Below, in pieces: positions 25,308-34,931 of a DNA stretch of 64,000 bases; within the stretch, counting starts at the first letter, position 1; every line of letters begins with the position of its first letter. The position numbers were made by a program, and so were the translations under genes. This stretch comes from Acidobacteriaceae bacterium. GTDB taxonomy: Bacteria; Acidobacteriota; Terriglobia; Terriglobales; Acidobacteriaceae. The stretch covers positions 434,001 to 498,000 of the forward strand of contig DASZBM010000010.1 of the NCBI GenBank assembly GCA_035944135.1, in the 5' to 3' direction. The notes beneath the pieces are model-generated. The model searched no databases. It was not told the DNA's origin and worked only from the letters and a program-made list of their open reading frames with translations.

Positions 25308-27295
25308 CCAGCTGCTTCCAGATCAACACGCGCGTGCGACTGGATGGCACGGAACATAGATTTCATCGGCTTGTCCAAGGTTGCATCTGGCAACTTGAGA
25401 AAGAGTCCACGGGCGAGATTATTCAGAAAGAAAGGCAAGTCCTGCTACGCATGCTGGAGGAAGGCAGGCTGGCCTTCTTGCCCAATGGGAACGTTGTCCT
25501 AGTACGCCCTCTTTCCGCTAATGTTTTATCTGAAGAGTTCGAGCAGGCGAAGCTCAGGCGGCTATATGTCAAAGGAGTTCAGCGCCTACCCAAGACGAAG
25601 GCCGCCTTCGAGCAGGCGATTAAGAATACCTGGAACGAAATAAAGGACCCTGCACGCCCGCCTAGCTTTTCGACCGTGTACCGTTGGCTGACGCGGTTCG
25701 AGAACGCGGATGAAGATATCCGTGCTCTCGTCGACAACACGGCTGCCAAAGGGAATCGGAATCCCAGATGCCAACCGGAGATCGAACGGGTTTGTGATGA
25801 GACGATCCAGTCCTTTTACCTGAGACGCGAGCGTCCGAATATTCACCAAACTTTAGAGAACGCCCGGATTAGGGTCCAGCAACAGAATGATCATCGCCCC
25901 AAAGCTCATCAACTAGAGCCGCCGAGTCGCCGACTTCTGACCCGGATGATCAAGAGACTTCCTGCTTTCGATCGTCATGCAGCGCGACATGGGTATGAAT
26001 CCGCACGTGTCGTCTTCAGATCAGTCAAGGGGCATAGGGTTACAGAAAAACCGCTTGAACGAGCGGAGATCGATCATACGTTGCTCGACGTGGTCTTGGT
26101 GGATCACGAAACGCGTCAACCGACGGCACGTCCGTGGCTAACCTTATGCATTGACGACCATAGCCGTTGCGTACTTGGGTTTGAGCTAGGTTTTGATTCG
26201 CCAAGCTTCCGGACGGTTGCTGCCTGCTTAAAGCAATGTTTCACGCCAAAGGCGAAGTTGAAAGAGACGTATCCACGCCTGAACTCGGAGTGGCACGCCG
26301 CGGGTGTAATGCGGGAGTTGGCACTGGATAACGGCCGCGACTTCCATTCAAAAAGCGCAGAGAACGTGCTGCTTCGGCTTGGCATTGAGGCGCACTTCGC
26401 CCCAATAAAAACGGGAGCATACAAGGGAAAAGTGGAGCGTATTTTTAGGACGATCCAAGAGGAGATCATGCACACAATGCCCGGTACAACGTTTCGCAAC
26501 ACCCTTGAAAAGGGAGACTACAACCCGGACAAACATGCCTGTGTGAGTCTCCCTGAATTAGCCGAAATCCTCACGATCTGGATAGTCGAGAACTATCACC
26601 AGCGGGTCCACAGCACGCTCCAGCGGACACCAAATCAGGTATGGCTGTCTGGAATCGACCCCGATGAAATTCGGTATGTGGACGACCTGACAGAGTTGGA
26701 CGCCATTCTAGGCGCGACATACAAACGCAAGCTCACGCATAAAGGAATTGAATGGAAGGGGCTTTCCTATAACTCCGATGAATTGCAGAAGCTCCGCCAG
26801 CTAAAAGGGGAAAAGCTGGAGGTCGAGCTGCGCATTGACGAGACAAACATTGGCTGTGGCTATGTCTTCTTGCCTGGACTGGAAAAGCCGATTCGAGTAC
26901 CTGCGCTTAAGCGCGACTATGCAGACGGTATCAGCCTTACTCAACACAAGGTCTACACACGCCATGACCGAGAGCAGTCGCGGGATGCTGGCCGTGAATC
27001 AGGCGTTCTGTACTCCAAAGCCCTCGTCGATGAACTTCTTCAAGCGGCACGCGGTAAGCGAGGTCGCCTCGGGCGTCGTGCAGCCACCCACTTAGAACAG
27101 CGAGCCCGCAATGCAGGGAGGGAGACTAATGCCCGAACAGCCAGCGCAAAGAACATTGTAGGAAGCAAACCAGAATCGCTGGCCCCCGCTTCCACTCAAC
27201 CTGTTCCTGTTGCCATCCGGCAAGAGATGCCGATCGGCCTTCGAGCCAGACCAAGGTTAGCGGCAATCAAACGGGAGGATATCAATGAGCAATAA
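25301..27295 (+). CDS. tnsB: TnsB-like DDE transposase
   Basis: The 664-residue protein has a DDE core with Asp258 (EIDHTLLDV), Asp343 (LALDNGRDFH) and Glu379 (KGKVERIF), a D-35-E spacing, in the rve-type fold shared by TnsB, TniA and Mu. A C-terminal Mu-type beta-barrel follows (RQLKGEKLEVEL region), then a basic tail for contact with TnsC. TnsB binds the end repeats and joins 3' ends to the target. The ATG at 25301 overlaps the tnsA stop by 7 nt; an open frame upstream from 25259 is less likely to be used. Confidence 0.93.
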   Translation: MVTSCFQINTRVRLDGTEHRFHRLVQGCIWQLEKESTGEIIQKERQVLLRMLEEGRLAFLPNGNVVLVRPLSANVLSEEFEQAKLRRLYVKGVQRLPKTKAAFEQAIKNTWNEIKDPARPPSFSTVYRWLTRFENADEDIRALVDNTAAKGNRNPRCQPEIERVCDETIQSFYLRRERPNIHQTLENARIRVQQQNDHRPKAHQLEPPSRRLLTRMIKRLPAFDRHAARHGYESARVVFRSVKGHRVTEKPLERAEIDHTLLDVVLVDHETRQPTARPWLTLCIDDHSRCVLGFELGFDSPSFRTVAACLKQCFTPKAKLKETYPRLNSEWHAAGVMRELALDNGRDFHSKSAENVLLRLGIEAHFAPIKTGAYKGKVERIFRTIQEEIMHTMPGTTFRNTLEKGDYNPDKHACVSLPELAEILTIWIVENYHQRVHSTLQRTPNQVWLSGIDPDEIRYVDDLTELDAILGATYKRKLTHKGIEWKGLSYNSDELQKLRQLKGEKLEVELRIDETNIGCGYVFLPGLEKPIRVPALKRDYADGISLTQHKVYTRHDREQSRDAGRESGVLYSKALVDELLQAARGKRGRLGRRAATHLEQRARNAGRETNARTASAKNIVGSKPESLAPASTQPVPVAIRQEMPIGLRARPRLAAIKREDINEQ

Positions 27296-28298
27296 CAGCC
27301 GAACTATTGTTGAGGAGATCCTAATTCCGCATTCCGCATTCGAGAAGGCGGCCGCCCGAATCGAGCAATGCTTCTTGTTTGCCGAAGGCAAAGGCGAGAC
27401 GGAGGGGATGGCCATCCTCGGCGAGTCTGGAACGGGGAAGACGACTGTGCTCAAAAACTTCTACGCCAAACACCACTTTCGCCATGACGAGAACGGTCGC
27501 GAGGTCCCCGTCCTCTTCGTCTCCACCCCAAGCGCACCCACGCCGAAGGGCTTGGCTGGCGTAATGCTCACTGAACTTGGAGCAGCTGACGCAGAACAGG
27601 GCACGGAGAACTACAGGACAAATCGCCTAAAGCGCCTGATGAAGGAAACGAAGACTCGAATGGTAATTATCGATGAATTCCAGCAGTTTTATGATCGTGG
27701 CAAGCGCAAGGTCATGCACCACGCGGCTGATTGGCTCAAGGGCTTAATCGACCAGACCAGGACGACTTTGGTTATTGCCGGGCTGCCGACCGCGATGACA
27801 GTCATTGACAGCAACGAGCAGTTGACGAGACGCTTCTTGGCCCCTATCGAGCTTCCCCGATTCTCATGGACGCTCGAACGGCAGCGGATCGAACTGCAAG
27901 ATATCCTCAATGCATTTTACGAGGCAATTGCAAGCGAGTTTGATCTCCCAAATCTCGCTTCGGACGAGATGGCGTTCCGCCTGTATTGCGCTACAGGAGG
28001 TTTGATGGGATATCTCTCCAAACTCCTGAAACAGACACTGCGAAACGCGTCAATCGACAAGCGCAGAATCATAACTCTGGAAGACTTCAACATCGCCCAC
28101 ACGGAAGCGATCTGGTCAAGCCAACGCATCGCAGGTTTGCCACTACCATTCGCATCTGATTTCACACCTTCAGAGACGGTTGACCTGCTTGACGCCGTGG
28201 GAAAGATCGGCACAGTTCAGACCTCTCAAGAGCCTGCCAGGCGACCCCAGACGCGGAAGAGAGAGCAGTCTGTAAACGAACTCCTGAAGGTACGATGA
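27285..28298 (+). CDS. tnsC: TnsC/TniB-like AAA+ ATPase
   Basis: The 337-residue protein has Walker A LGESGTGKTT (about 45-54), Walker B VIIDEFQQF (about 118-126) and an arginine-rich sensor region (LTRRFLAPIEL). TnsC-type ATPases polymerise on DNA, link the TniQ target selector to TnsB and regulate target choice. The gene overlaps tnsB by 11 nt and tniQ by 4 nt. Confidence 0.92.
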   Translation: MSNNSRTIVEEILIPHSAFEKAAARIEQCFLFAEGKGETEGMAILGESGTGKTTVLKNFYAKHHFRHDENGREVPVLFVSTPSAPTPKGLAGVMLTELGAADAEQGTENYRTNRLKRLMKETKTRMVIIDEFQQFYDRGKRKVMHHAADWLKGLIDQTRTTLVIAGLPTAMTVIDSNEQLTRRFLAPIELPRFSWTLERQRIELQDILNAFYEAIASEFDLPNLASDEMAFRLYCATGGLMGYLSKLLKQTLRNASIDKRRIITLEDFNIAHTEAIWSSQRIAGLPLPFASDFTPSETVDLLDAVGKIGTVQTSQEPARRPQTRKREQSVNELLKVR

Positions 28299-30217
28299 GC
28301 ATTCTTGTCAGACATCCCGGACCGGAAGTGACTGAAAGTCCCCTTGGCTACGCACTTCGGCTCGCTGAAGCGAACGGCTACGGTTCACCTTGGAATCTGT
28401 ATCAATTCGCCGGCATGAAGCAGAACGAAGTGAGGACCACTGGATTTGCGGTCGAGAAGCTTTGTGCCGTCACAACCCGTTCGCTTGCCGAATTGAGACG
28501 GATCTCTTACGTCAATGAGACGGGCGAGCCGCACTCTTGCCGGCTGCTTGGACATGAACTCGCTCCAATTGAGTTGGATCTTAAAAATCCGAAGGTTTGC
28601 CGATTCTGTGTGATGGAGAAGGGATTCATCGAAGCTTATTGGGACCTGGCGCTAATGATCGGCTGCCCACTGCACCGATGCTCCGCAGTCAATGTATGTG
28701 CCCGATGTGGGAAACGGCTGCGTTGGTACCGGAAAGGACTGCTGGCTTGCAGCTGTGAGAACGATTTGCAGGACGCGGAGGTGCGGTCGCTGAGCGGGCA
28801 GACCTCGGCACTTCTCAGTGTCATCCGGTGCGTGGTGATGAGGGAAACCGTAAGTTCCCGCGAGAGTCACGGGCTACCTGCCGACACTTTAGCGGGCATG
28901 GAGCTCCGGTCGCTACTCCAGATCGTTCGGTTACTGGGCCGGTACCGCGTGCTTGCCGACGGAATGAAGAACCCATCCGACAGGGTCACGTTGGTAAATC
29001 GATCGGCGCACGTCCTGTCCGAGTGGCCCAACAACTTCTTTCATCTGCTCGATGATCTTGAACGCTCACAGGGGCAGAAGGGGGGGAGCGGAGTCCGCTC
29101 CCATTTCTCCGGGCTGTATACGGCAGTCTTCAAGCGCTCTTCTAGCGAGGATGTGAGTTTCCTCGGGCTTGTCAGGGAGGCCTTTCTGGACTACCTGACG
29201 CAGCGTTGGACGGGCGGTGCGGTCCACGGCAACCTACTCAAGAGGTTTCCCGGCAAAGCTTCCAAGCGCTATCTCTCCGCCTCCGAAATTTCTGCTCGCT
29301 ATGACGTCCAACCCAGGACCGCTAGGCGATTCCTCAGCCTGCATCGGGCCTCACTCCGGCTCCAAGATGGATCGTCCCGGGTCCTGATTGACAGCAGAGA
29401 AGCAGCACTGCGGAATACAGTACCCGGACGGATCCTCAGAGCGAGAGAGGCGGCGAGGGCCTTGGGACTCTCCGTCCCGTTGCTCCAGTATCTCCGCAAA
29501 ACGGGGCTCTTTGAGGTCAATCACCTGTTCCCAAGTAAGCCCGGTTATCACGAGAGAGATGTGAAGGCATTCAAGGAGCGGATTGCAGGTCTTGTGTCGA
29601 TTACGGGCGGCGCTGAATCCGTTCCAAAGAGATTCGTAAGTCTATTACAGGTATTGAAAAATCCTCACACCTCAGTCGAGCTCAAGGCTGCCGTTTTGCG
29701 GGGACTGTTCGCCGGCCGACTTCAACTTGTCGGGAGTGGTGATAAATCGACGCCTCATGGGTTTATTGATCGAGAGGTTTACGACGCGTTCGTAAGGGAG
29801 ACGGCCGAGCAACTCCTTGGTCATCGCTCAACAAGAGCAGCGGCGAGGGAGCTTGGTTGTGAACCAGAATGCATTCCGCATCTCGTTCGTGAAGGACAGC
29901 TCAGGGGTGTTGTTTCTCCCGCTGGTTTGAGAGTCACCGTGGACTCGATCAAAGCACTCCGTGCGTGTTGGATCTCTCTTGCTACTCTCGCGAAAGCACA
30001 TCGGACATCGAGCCGCGCGTTGCGTCAGAGGTGCGAGGTTGCGGGAATATCGCTCCTCCTTGTTCCTTCACGTCCCAAGACTGCTCCTCGGCCATTTATC
30101 CACGTCGACCAGGTCAGAAGAATGATGGCCACCGAAACTGAATCCTCGGACTGCGCCACATCGCAGCCGAACAACTTGCTTCCCATAGGTGATGACACAT
30201 GCGTGACGTTCGATTAG
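28295..30217 (+). CDS. tniQ: TniQ/TnsD-like target selector, long form
   Basis: The 640-residue protein has an N-terminal TniQ domain: VRHPGPEVTESPLGYALRLA, then a zinc-ribbon with CRFCVMEKGFIEAYWDLALM, CPLHRC and CARCGKRLRW. The C-terminal two-thirds carry successive helix-turn-helix-like units (SASEISARYDVQPRTARRF, RAREAARALGLSVPLLQYLR, STRAAARELGCEPECIPHLV). Long TniQ proteins with such extensions, like TnsD of Tn7, bind a fixed chromosomal site. This is the best candidate for the protein that reads the nrdJ 3' end. Confidence 0.85.
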   Translation: MSILVRHPGPEVTESPLGYALRLAEANGYGSPWNLYQFAGMKQNEVRTTGFAVEKLCAVTTRSLAELRRISYVNETGEPHSCRLLGHELAPIELDLKNPKVCRFCVMEKGFIEAYWDLALMIGCPLHRCSAVNVCARCGKRLRWYRKGLLACSCENDLQDAEVRSLSGQTSALLSVIRCVVMRETVSSRESHGLPADTLAGMELRSLLQIVRLLGRYRVLADGMKNPSDRVTLVNRSAHVLSEWPNNFFHLLDDLERSQGQKGGSGVRSHFSGLYTAVFKRSSSEDVSFLGLVREAFLDYLTQRWTGGAVHGNLLKRFPGKASKRYLSASEISARYDVQPRTARRFLSLHRASLRLQDGSSRVLIDSREAALRNTVPGRILRAREAARALGLSVPLLQYLRKTGLFEVNHLFPSKPGYHERDVKAFKERIAGLVSITGGAESVPKRFVSLLQVLKNPHTSVELKAAVLRGLFAGRLQLVGSGDKSTPHGFIDREVYDAFVRETAEQLLGHRSTRAAARELGCEPECIPHLVREGQLRGVVSPAGLRVTVDSIKALRACWISLATLAKAHRTSSRALRQRCEVAGISLLLVPSRPKTAPRPFIHVDQVRRMMATETESSDCATSQPNNLLPIGDDTCVTFD

Positions 30218-31092
30218 TGAGACATCCGCCTCCCAAACCAACGGAGAGCCTACAAGGCTACCTACTTCGACTCGTCGAAGCGAACGGGCATACGGGTGTT
30301 GGCCGGACGTTCGCATTCGCGGGGTTCACACGGAGTGATCTCGCTTGGACGAATCTCGATCTTGCGAAGCTGGCCGCGCCAATCGGCTGTCCGGTCGAGA
30401 CACTCGAAGCGATTGCGTATAAGCATTGGTCCGACGATGACAGCACTTTTCGGATTCTGGGCCACGTGGTGGCTTCCCAGGACCTCAGTCTTTCGAACTC
30501 TAAAGTGTGTCCCGAATGCGTGGGCGAGTTGGGCTACATTGAGGCCACGTGGGACCTAACGCTGTATGTTGGCTGCCCTGTACACAGACGCGCCTGCCTG
30601 TGGTTTTGCGGAAAATGCAAGAAGAAGGTGCCGGGGGATAGACAGGGCATGCTGATCTGTCGCTGTGGAGCACCGATGAAGAACGCGCCGAATCATGAGC
30701 TATCTTCTGAAGCTGTTGGGTTGCTGGATCTGATTCGATTCAGGTTAACGGGGCAGAGTGTGTCGCAGAAGACAGGCTCCTCGTTTATCGAGAAGGAGCT
30801 GCTTGAGGCTCCGTTCGATTGGATGCTAAGCACGATTCGCTCCTTTGGAAAATATCGCCTCCAGGCGGACCGAGTTCCTGAGTATCGCATGAGGTCCAGA
30901 GACATTTTCCATGCAGCTGCCAGCGTTGTGGCCGATTGGCCGATTGGCTATCAACGCCTGGTGCGTGACTTCGATCGCAAGGTACGGGCTGTGGACGAGG
31001 TCCCCGTGCCTGCATCGCTAAAACACACGTACGAAGCGATATTCGCGGCCAAGGATGCAAGGTACGGACGATCCTCCCTTATGGAGCTCTGA
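30199..31092 (+). CDS. tniQ: TniQ-like protein, short form
   Basis: The 297-residue protein repeats the TniQ N-terminus (VRHPPPKPTESLQGYLLRLV) and zinc-ribbon (CPECVGELGYIEATWDLTLY, CPVHRRACLWFCGKCKK, ICRCG) but ends after about 300 residues without the HTH array of its neighbour. It overlaps the long tniQ gene by 19 nt. Paired TniQ proteins are known in some Tn7-like families, where one serves a fixed site and the other a mobile or alternative target. Which role applies here cannot be read from the sequence. Confidence 0.85.
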   Translation: MRDVRLVRHPPPKPTESLQGYLLRLVEANGHTGVGRTFAFAGFTRSDLAWTNLDLAKLAAPIGCPVETLEAIAYKHWSDDDSTFRILGHVVASQDLSLSNSKVCPECVGELGYIEATWDLTLYVGCPVHRRACLWFCGKCKKKVPGDRQGMLICRCGAPMKNAPNHELSSEAVGLLDLIRFRLTGQSVSQKTGSSFIEKELLEAPFDWMLSTIRSFGKYRLQADRVPEYRMRSRDIFHAAASVVADWPIGYQRLVRDFDRKVRAVDEVPVPASLKHTYEAIFAAKDARYGRSSLMEL

Positions 31093-31261
31093 ATGGTGTG
31101 CTGTCGGATTTGCCGTGGGGAGGAATTAGCAATTTGGGCGGAAGGCTAGTACTCGTTGCGTCTCTTAGTCGACACGGTGATCTCTTTGCCAAACGGTTAT
31201 AGAGAAGGCTGACATTTTGCAGGCTTGCACGGCGAACAATTGACAGTTTGAATGAGGCGAT

Positions 31262-31927
31262 ATGAGTAACAAGGACTCGGAGGTACAGTTTGAACGCGCC
31301 GTCTACATTGATTTGGAGTGGAACTGCTGGGACAGTACGAAACCGACGACACAGCACCGGGAGATCATTGAGATCGGCGCGGTGGAATTGAATCTAGAAA
31401 CGCTGGAGATTGAGTTGCAAAAGGATTATCTCGTCAGGCCGCGTCCGTTCGATATCAGTGACCGATGCACCGCCATCACCGGACTGACGGCAGCTGACCT
31501 GAAATGCTCACCCCTTCTGCCGGAGGTCTTGGCCCGGTTCGAACAGGACTTCTCCCCGAAGCAGAAAATGTGTTGCACCTGGGGGCACGATAGTGAGTTC
31601 CTGGCCGAAGCCTGTGGACGGTACAAGCTACGCTCGCCTTTACGAAATTGCGTCGACGTGGCACAACTGTTTTGGCGTAATTTCCTGCTCAGAGCGCAGC
31701 CCAGTTTGCGGACCGCGATGGACGTCCTCGGAATCGAGTTCGACGGGGTTGCCCATACTGCATTGGCGGACGCGAAAAACACGGCTGCGGTGCATGCGGC
31801 CATGATCCGGCGTATGCGGGGCATCTCCGATTCCGTTCCGGCATATGCCCCTGTTGTCACGGATGAATCGCCGGCGACGGTCTTTGGTGAGACGCTGAGT
31901 CGTGCGTTACGATCTGCTTCGAGCTGA
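31262..31927 (+). CDS. DEDDh-family 3'-5' exonuclease (KapD-like)
   Basis: The 221-residue protein has ExoI YIDLEWNCW (Asp and Glu near residues 17-19), IIEIGAVEL, ExoII WGHDSEFL and ExoIII AHTALADAKNTA, giving a full DEDDh set. It resembles the RNase T/KapD-like exonucleases. It lies 170 bp after tniQ with its own ribosome-binding site (GAGGCG). That gap holds no gene. It is probably cargo rather than part of the transposition core. Confidence 0.85.
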   Translation: MSNKDSEVQFERAVYIDLEWNCWDSTKPTTQHREIIEIGAVELNLETLEIELQKDYLVRPRPFDISDRCTAITGLTAADLKCSPLLPEVLARFEQDFSPKQKMCCTWGHDSEFLAEACGRYKLRSPLRNCVDVAQLFWRNFLLRAQPSLRTAMDVLGIEFDGVAHTALADAKNTAAVHAAMIRRMRGISDSVPAYAPVVTDESPATVFGETLSRALRSASS

Positions 31928-32058
31928 TCGTAACGGAGAGGCAGTACTCACTTCACGTGCGCCGACCACCGGATTGCAGCGCAGGGCGTCGATTCGCACC
32001 TGGTCGAGCTTGAGTTCGGTCATTCCGTGTCGGCAACCGGTAGCACTCGCGCCTGGGC

Positions 32059-32799
32059 TCATTGATTTGTCAGGATTCCCACACTCATCAGACTCTCAAT
32101 AACGGCGTGGCTCATATGCCCGTTCCCGAAGAAGGGGAGCAATAGGTATTGTGCGTGATGCGCGGCCTTGATCTGGCGGCCAATGGAAACCCATTCTTCG
32201 CCCAGAAGATGCGCGAACCTCATTTGACTGCCGAAACCGTAGCAGATCACAAGAGGACGCGGAACCAGTGCTTCCAGGGTCTCTTTGAGCCTGATGCATC
32301 GGGCGGCTACTATGTCATCTAGCCCGGGCTTCAATCTAGCGAATTCAACCGCCCAGGTCGAATCGTTACTTCTGCCGGTCGGTACAGGTGACAGTTCTGT
32401 CAGAAATGTCTCTCCACCACTGCGCCCCAAACTGTTCTTTATATATTCCTTGACAGCTCGATTCGAGTTCCATTCTTTGCAGCCGCTCCGAGCGAGCATG
32501 ATCTTCGCCATGTACTGCCATACTTGAGTCCTAGGCGGGTCCAGTTCGACGTCGATGGGGCAACCGGCCCGCACGAGTCGCAAGTGTGCCTCTCTCAAGT
32601 CCATGACAGGGCTGAACCGGGCACGGGCCTTCAAGTTATGGATCGTGTCCTCCTGGCTCATACCCGCCAGCCCCTCTTCCAAACCAACAAACCACACTGG
32701 CGCGGATATAGGGCCGTACCCAAGAAAGCCCAGAACGTTATCAAGTTCTCCGGGTGAGAGATCGAGGTGTATGTTTCCGCTCAGAATTCCACTCATCAA
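32059..32799 (-). CDS. Uncharacterised protein, possible uracil-DNA-glycosylase fold (1)
   Basis: The 246-residue protein shows VWFVGLEEG near residue 35, TELSPVPTGR in the middle, LVICYGFGSQMRFAHLLG and LLLPFFGNGHMSH near the end. This order of strand-loop motifs is like the UDG superfamily (a GxxPG-like loop early and an HPS-like loop late), but the key residues are not canonical. A second UDG-like gene lies 1.4 kb away. Function is unknown; base excision from nucleic acid is only a suggestion. Confidence 0.45.
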   Translation of the reverse strand: MMSGILSGNIHLDLSPGELDNVLGFLGYGPISAPVWFVGLEEGLAGMSQEDTIHNLKARARFSPVMDLREAHLRLVRAGCPIDVELDPPRTQVWQYMAKIMLARSGCKEWNSNRAVKEYIKNSLGRSGGETFLTELSPVPTGRSNDSTWAVEFARLKPGLDDIVAARCIRLKETLEALVPRPLVICYGFGSQMRFAHLLGEEWVSIGRQIKAAHHAQYLLLPFFGNGHMSHAVIESLMSVGILTNQ

Positions 32800-33218
32800 T
32801 TAGCCGAACTCCGCGATGTGATGGTTCAGACCTGACTCTCAGGAATACCCTAAGAGACGCCGCCAAGGCTACAGAGATTATTTGTCCAAAAGCTGGTCGA
32901 TGATCTCGGCAGTTGGCCCGCAGCCGAGATCTTGCGACGCATGATCGTACAGGTGGAAGCGAGATCAGCGGATGAGGTGTGCGAGATCCTGGATGTGCGC
33001 AAAGGTGGGTTGAGTGGCCTGAGCCAAGCCAAGGCGCGGAATTCGAGCCCTTCTCTGCATACCTTCTTCGAGCAGTGTCAACCCGGCCCGATCAAAGTGG
33101 CGACTTTATCTGATCTGCGCCGCGATTAGGACGTCAGCTGCTACACAGAAAGGTTAAGCAAGTGATACGGCATCCTGGCTGGGTGTCTCGAGCAGCTTCC
33201 AACGCTTACCGTATACCT
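32800..33218. other. Region of 419 bp with no supported gene
   Basis: Short frames exist on both strands (for example 32932-33129), but none has a family match, a ribosome-binding site or neighbour coupling. It may be decayed sequence between two cargo modules. The gene to the left starts at 32799 and the WYL gene to the right ends at 33219. Confidence 0.5.
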
Positions 33219-34181
33219 TCAGACGTGGTGTTTCGAAATTCTGCTCACGGCCTTCCCAAAGCCGCGAAGCCACCAATCGAGCATTGCCGAGTCAACAACC
33301 GTGGCATTGATTTTGTAGTGTTTTTTCCCCTCGCAAACCTGCTGATCCTTGGAGAGTGGCGATTCGAGCAGATGAAGGCCATAGTCCTTTTCGATCCAGA
33401 AGCTGAGCGTGATCAACTCACCGTTGCCGTAGCCAAGACGACCGTTGTCATCGTACTGCTTCAAATCGAACTTCGGCGGTCGTCTGAAAGTAAAGGAAGA
33501 TGCCTTCGCCGCCTTAATCCGGTGCAGCGCCAAATTACGCTCGTTCTCATATCCCTCAAAGCGGCAGACGAGGTACATTCGCGGGCCCTGCTGTACCAAT
33601 CCTAACGGCATGACCCGGCTCTTCTTTTCCTCGCCTGCGGCGTTGAGATACTCGATTATCAGCCATTGGTCACCGTACAGCGCGTTGCAGACTTGTTCAA
33701 AGACCTGCTCGTCCACCTTGGGCGGGAGCAGTGGTTGGCTGGTACTGACAACCCGAACCTTCTTGAGCCACTCGCGTTCCTGCCGGGCTGTGGCCTGTTC
33801 GTCGAGTTGGTTCATGGCCTGAGAGAAGAAGGCCGCCATCGACTTCATGAGGCGTGGCGGCAGCAATTGCTTCAACTGCTGCTCGGCCAACGCGAGCAAG
33901 AGGCATTCCTGCGCGGTTAGCGCGGGCAGAGAAAACCCCTTTGCGAGGGCATTCCAACGATAGCGATAGGGCTTGCTGGTTTCGTCGCGCTCGATGCCGA
34001 AATAGCCGGAGAGCGTGAGCGTTTCCAATTGCCGCTCAATGGTGCGGATGTTGCGCTCAAAGCCGGAGCCTGCGAGCAGTTGTTTCAGTTGCGGCGCGGT
34101 TACGGTTCGCCCCTTTGGAATTCGACGAAGGAGTTCCAAAGCAACTTGAAGTGTCTCGAGCGAGGCGGGGCGTTTGGGCAC
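33219..34181 (-). CDS. WYL-domain transcriptional regulator
   Basis: The 320-residue protein has an N-terminal winged helix (TAPQLKQLLAGSGFERNIRT, IERQLETLTLSGYFGIER) and a WYL domain (DQWLIIEYLNAAGEEKKSRV, PLGLVQQGPRMYLVCRFEGY, RNLALHRIKAA), then a C-terminal WCX-like extension. WYL regulators bind ligands such as nucleic acid fragments and often repress defence operons (BrxR/CapW type). The start is GTG. It lies 7 nt downstream of the second UDG-like gene, so it belongs to that operon. Confidence 0.9.
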   Translation of the reverse strand: MPKRPASLETLQVALELLRRIPKGRTVTAPQLKQLLAGSGFERNIRTIERQLETLTLSGYFGIERDETSKPYRYRWNALAKGFSLPALTAQECLLLALAEQQLKQLLPPRLMKSMAAFFSQAMNQLDEQATARQEREWLKKVRVVSTSQPLLPPKVDEQVFEQVCNALYGDQWLIIEYLNAAGEEKKSRVMPLGLVQQGPRMYLVCRFEGYENERNLALHRIKAAKASSFTFRRPPKFDLKQYDDNGRLGYGNGELITLSFWIEKDYGLHLLESPLSKDQQVCEGKKHYKINATVVDSAMLDWWLRGFGKAVSRISKHHV

Positions 34182-34188
34182 GGTGATT

Positions 34189-34881
34189 TCACACTGTGGG
34201 GGGACATGGCCCTATTTGAATCAGTGATCTAATCTTCTCTACGACTTCGCGATGGTTATAGAGCGCATATTTGCTCAGATGTGGCAGGCCAATGAGTGAA
34301 GGCGACCCTTTTTTTATTAGAGATTGGCATGCCCAGTTTCCATGCCCAGAATCGAAGTACTGTACGGAACCGCCTCCAAGCTGCTTCGCGACAAATCTGA
34401 AGGTTTTGTCGCCGAATGTGATGATCGTGTGCGGTTGGACAACCTGTAAGATGGCCTCGTGAACTGGCCAGCATAATTCCGCCAATTCTGGGTATCTGGC
34501 GTCTCCCTCATCCCTGCTTCTCTTGAAGATTAGATTTGATGCGCAGACAGTGTAGGGGTCTTCTCCAAGCTCTTCGAAGAGGAATTTGAAGCTCTTCTGA
34601 AGTGGTCGACACCCCTTACAGTCTGGATCGCTACACCATGATTCATCAAGGTAGGCATTCAGTGTTGATGTGTCGAGGTCAACCAAGGATTGTCGAATCT
34701 TTGTCGTGCCTTCTTCCGACCCGCCTGGATTCAAACCGAGAAAATAGTACTTGCCGGGCTTGAGTGTCTCGCAAGAGCTGTAGAGTACCGTGCCCGACTC
34801 ATCCAGAATTGGACCTAAGAATTCGTTCGCCTTCTGTACTATTTCAGCTACATTTCGTTCATGTAGATCGTTCGTGGCCAT
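34189..34881 (-). CDS. Uracil-DNA-glycosylase-superfamily-like protein (2)
   Basis: The roughly 230-residue protein has YYFLGLNPGG (about 46-55), resembling the GINPG loop of the MUG/TDG-type glycosylases, ASNLIFKRS, IITFGDKTFRF, and late GLPHLSKYALYN in place of the HPSxxN loop. A Cys-rich insertion (CSDPDCKGC) may bind metal. The ATG at 34881 has GGGAAAG at good spacing; 34887 is an alternative. It sits between the FtsZ-like and WYL genes on one strand. DNA glycosylases can act as anti-phage enzymes against modified phage DNA, so such a role is plausible but inferred. Confidence 0.55.
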   Translation of the reverse strand: MATNDLHERNVAEIVQKANEFLGPILDESGTVLYSSCETLKPGKYYFLGLNPGGSEEGTTKIRQSLVDLDTSTLNAYLDESWCSDPDCKGCRPLQKSFKFLFEELGEDPYTVCASNLIFKRSRDEGDARYPELAELCWPVHEAILQVVQPHTIITFGDKTFRFVAKQLGGGSVQYFDSGHGNWACQSLIKKGSPSLIGLPHLSKYALYNHREVVEKIRSLIQIGPCPPTV

Positions 34882-34931
34882 ACACATTCTTTCCCGAAAT
34901 TAATCCGTCTTCTGAAAATTGCTACTCACAC

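Noticed and set aside
24537-31927. CRISPR-associated transposon (CAST)
   Set aside because: I looked for Cas12k- or Cascade-like proteins and repeat arrays near tniQ and found none; the following gene is a DEDDh exonuclease.
32932-33129. Small 65-codon plus-strand frame
   Set aside because: It has no recognisable ribosome-binding site or family. It could be decayed sequence, so it is covered as a gene-free region.
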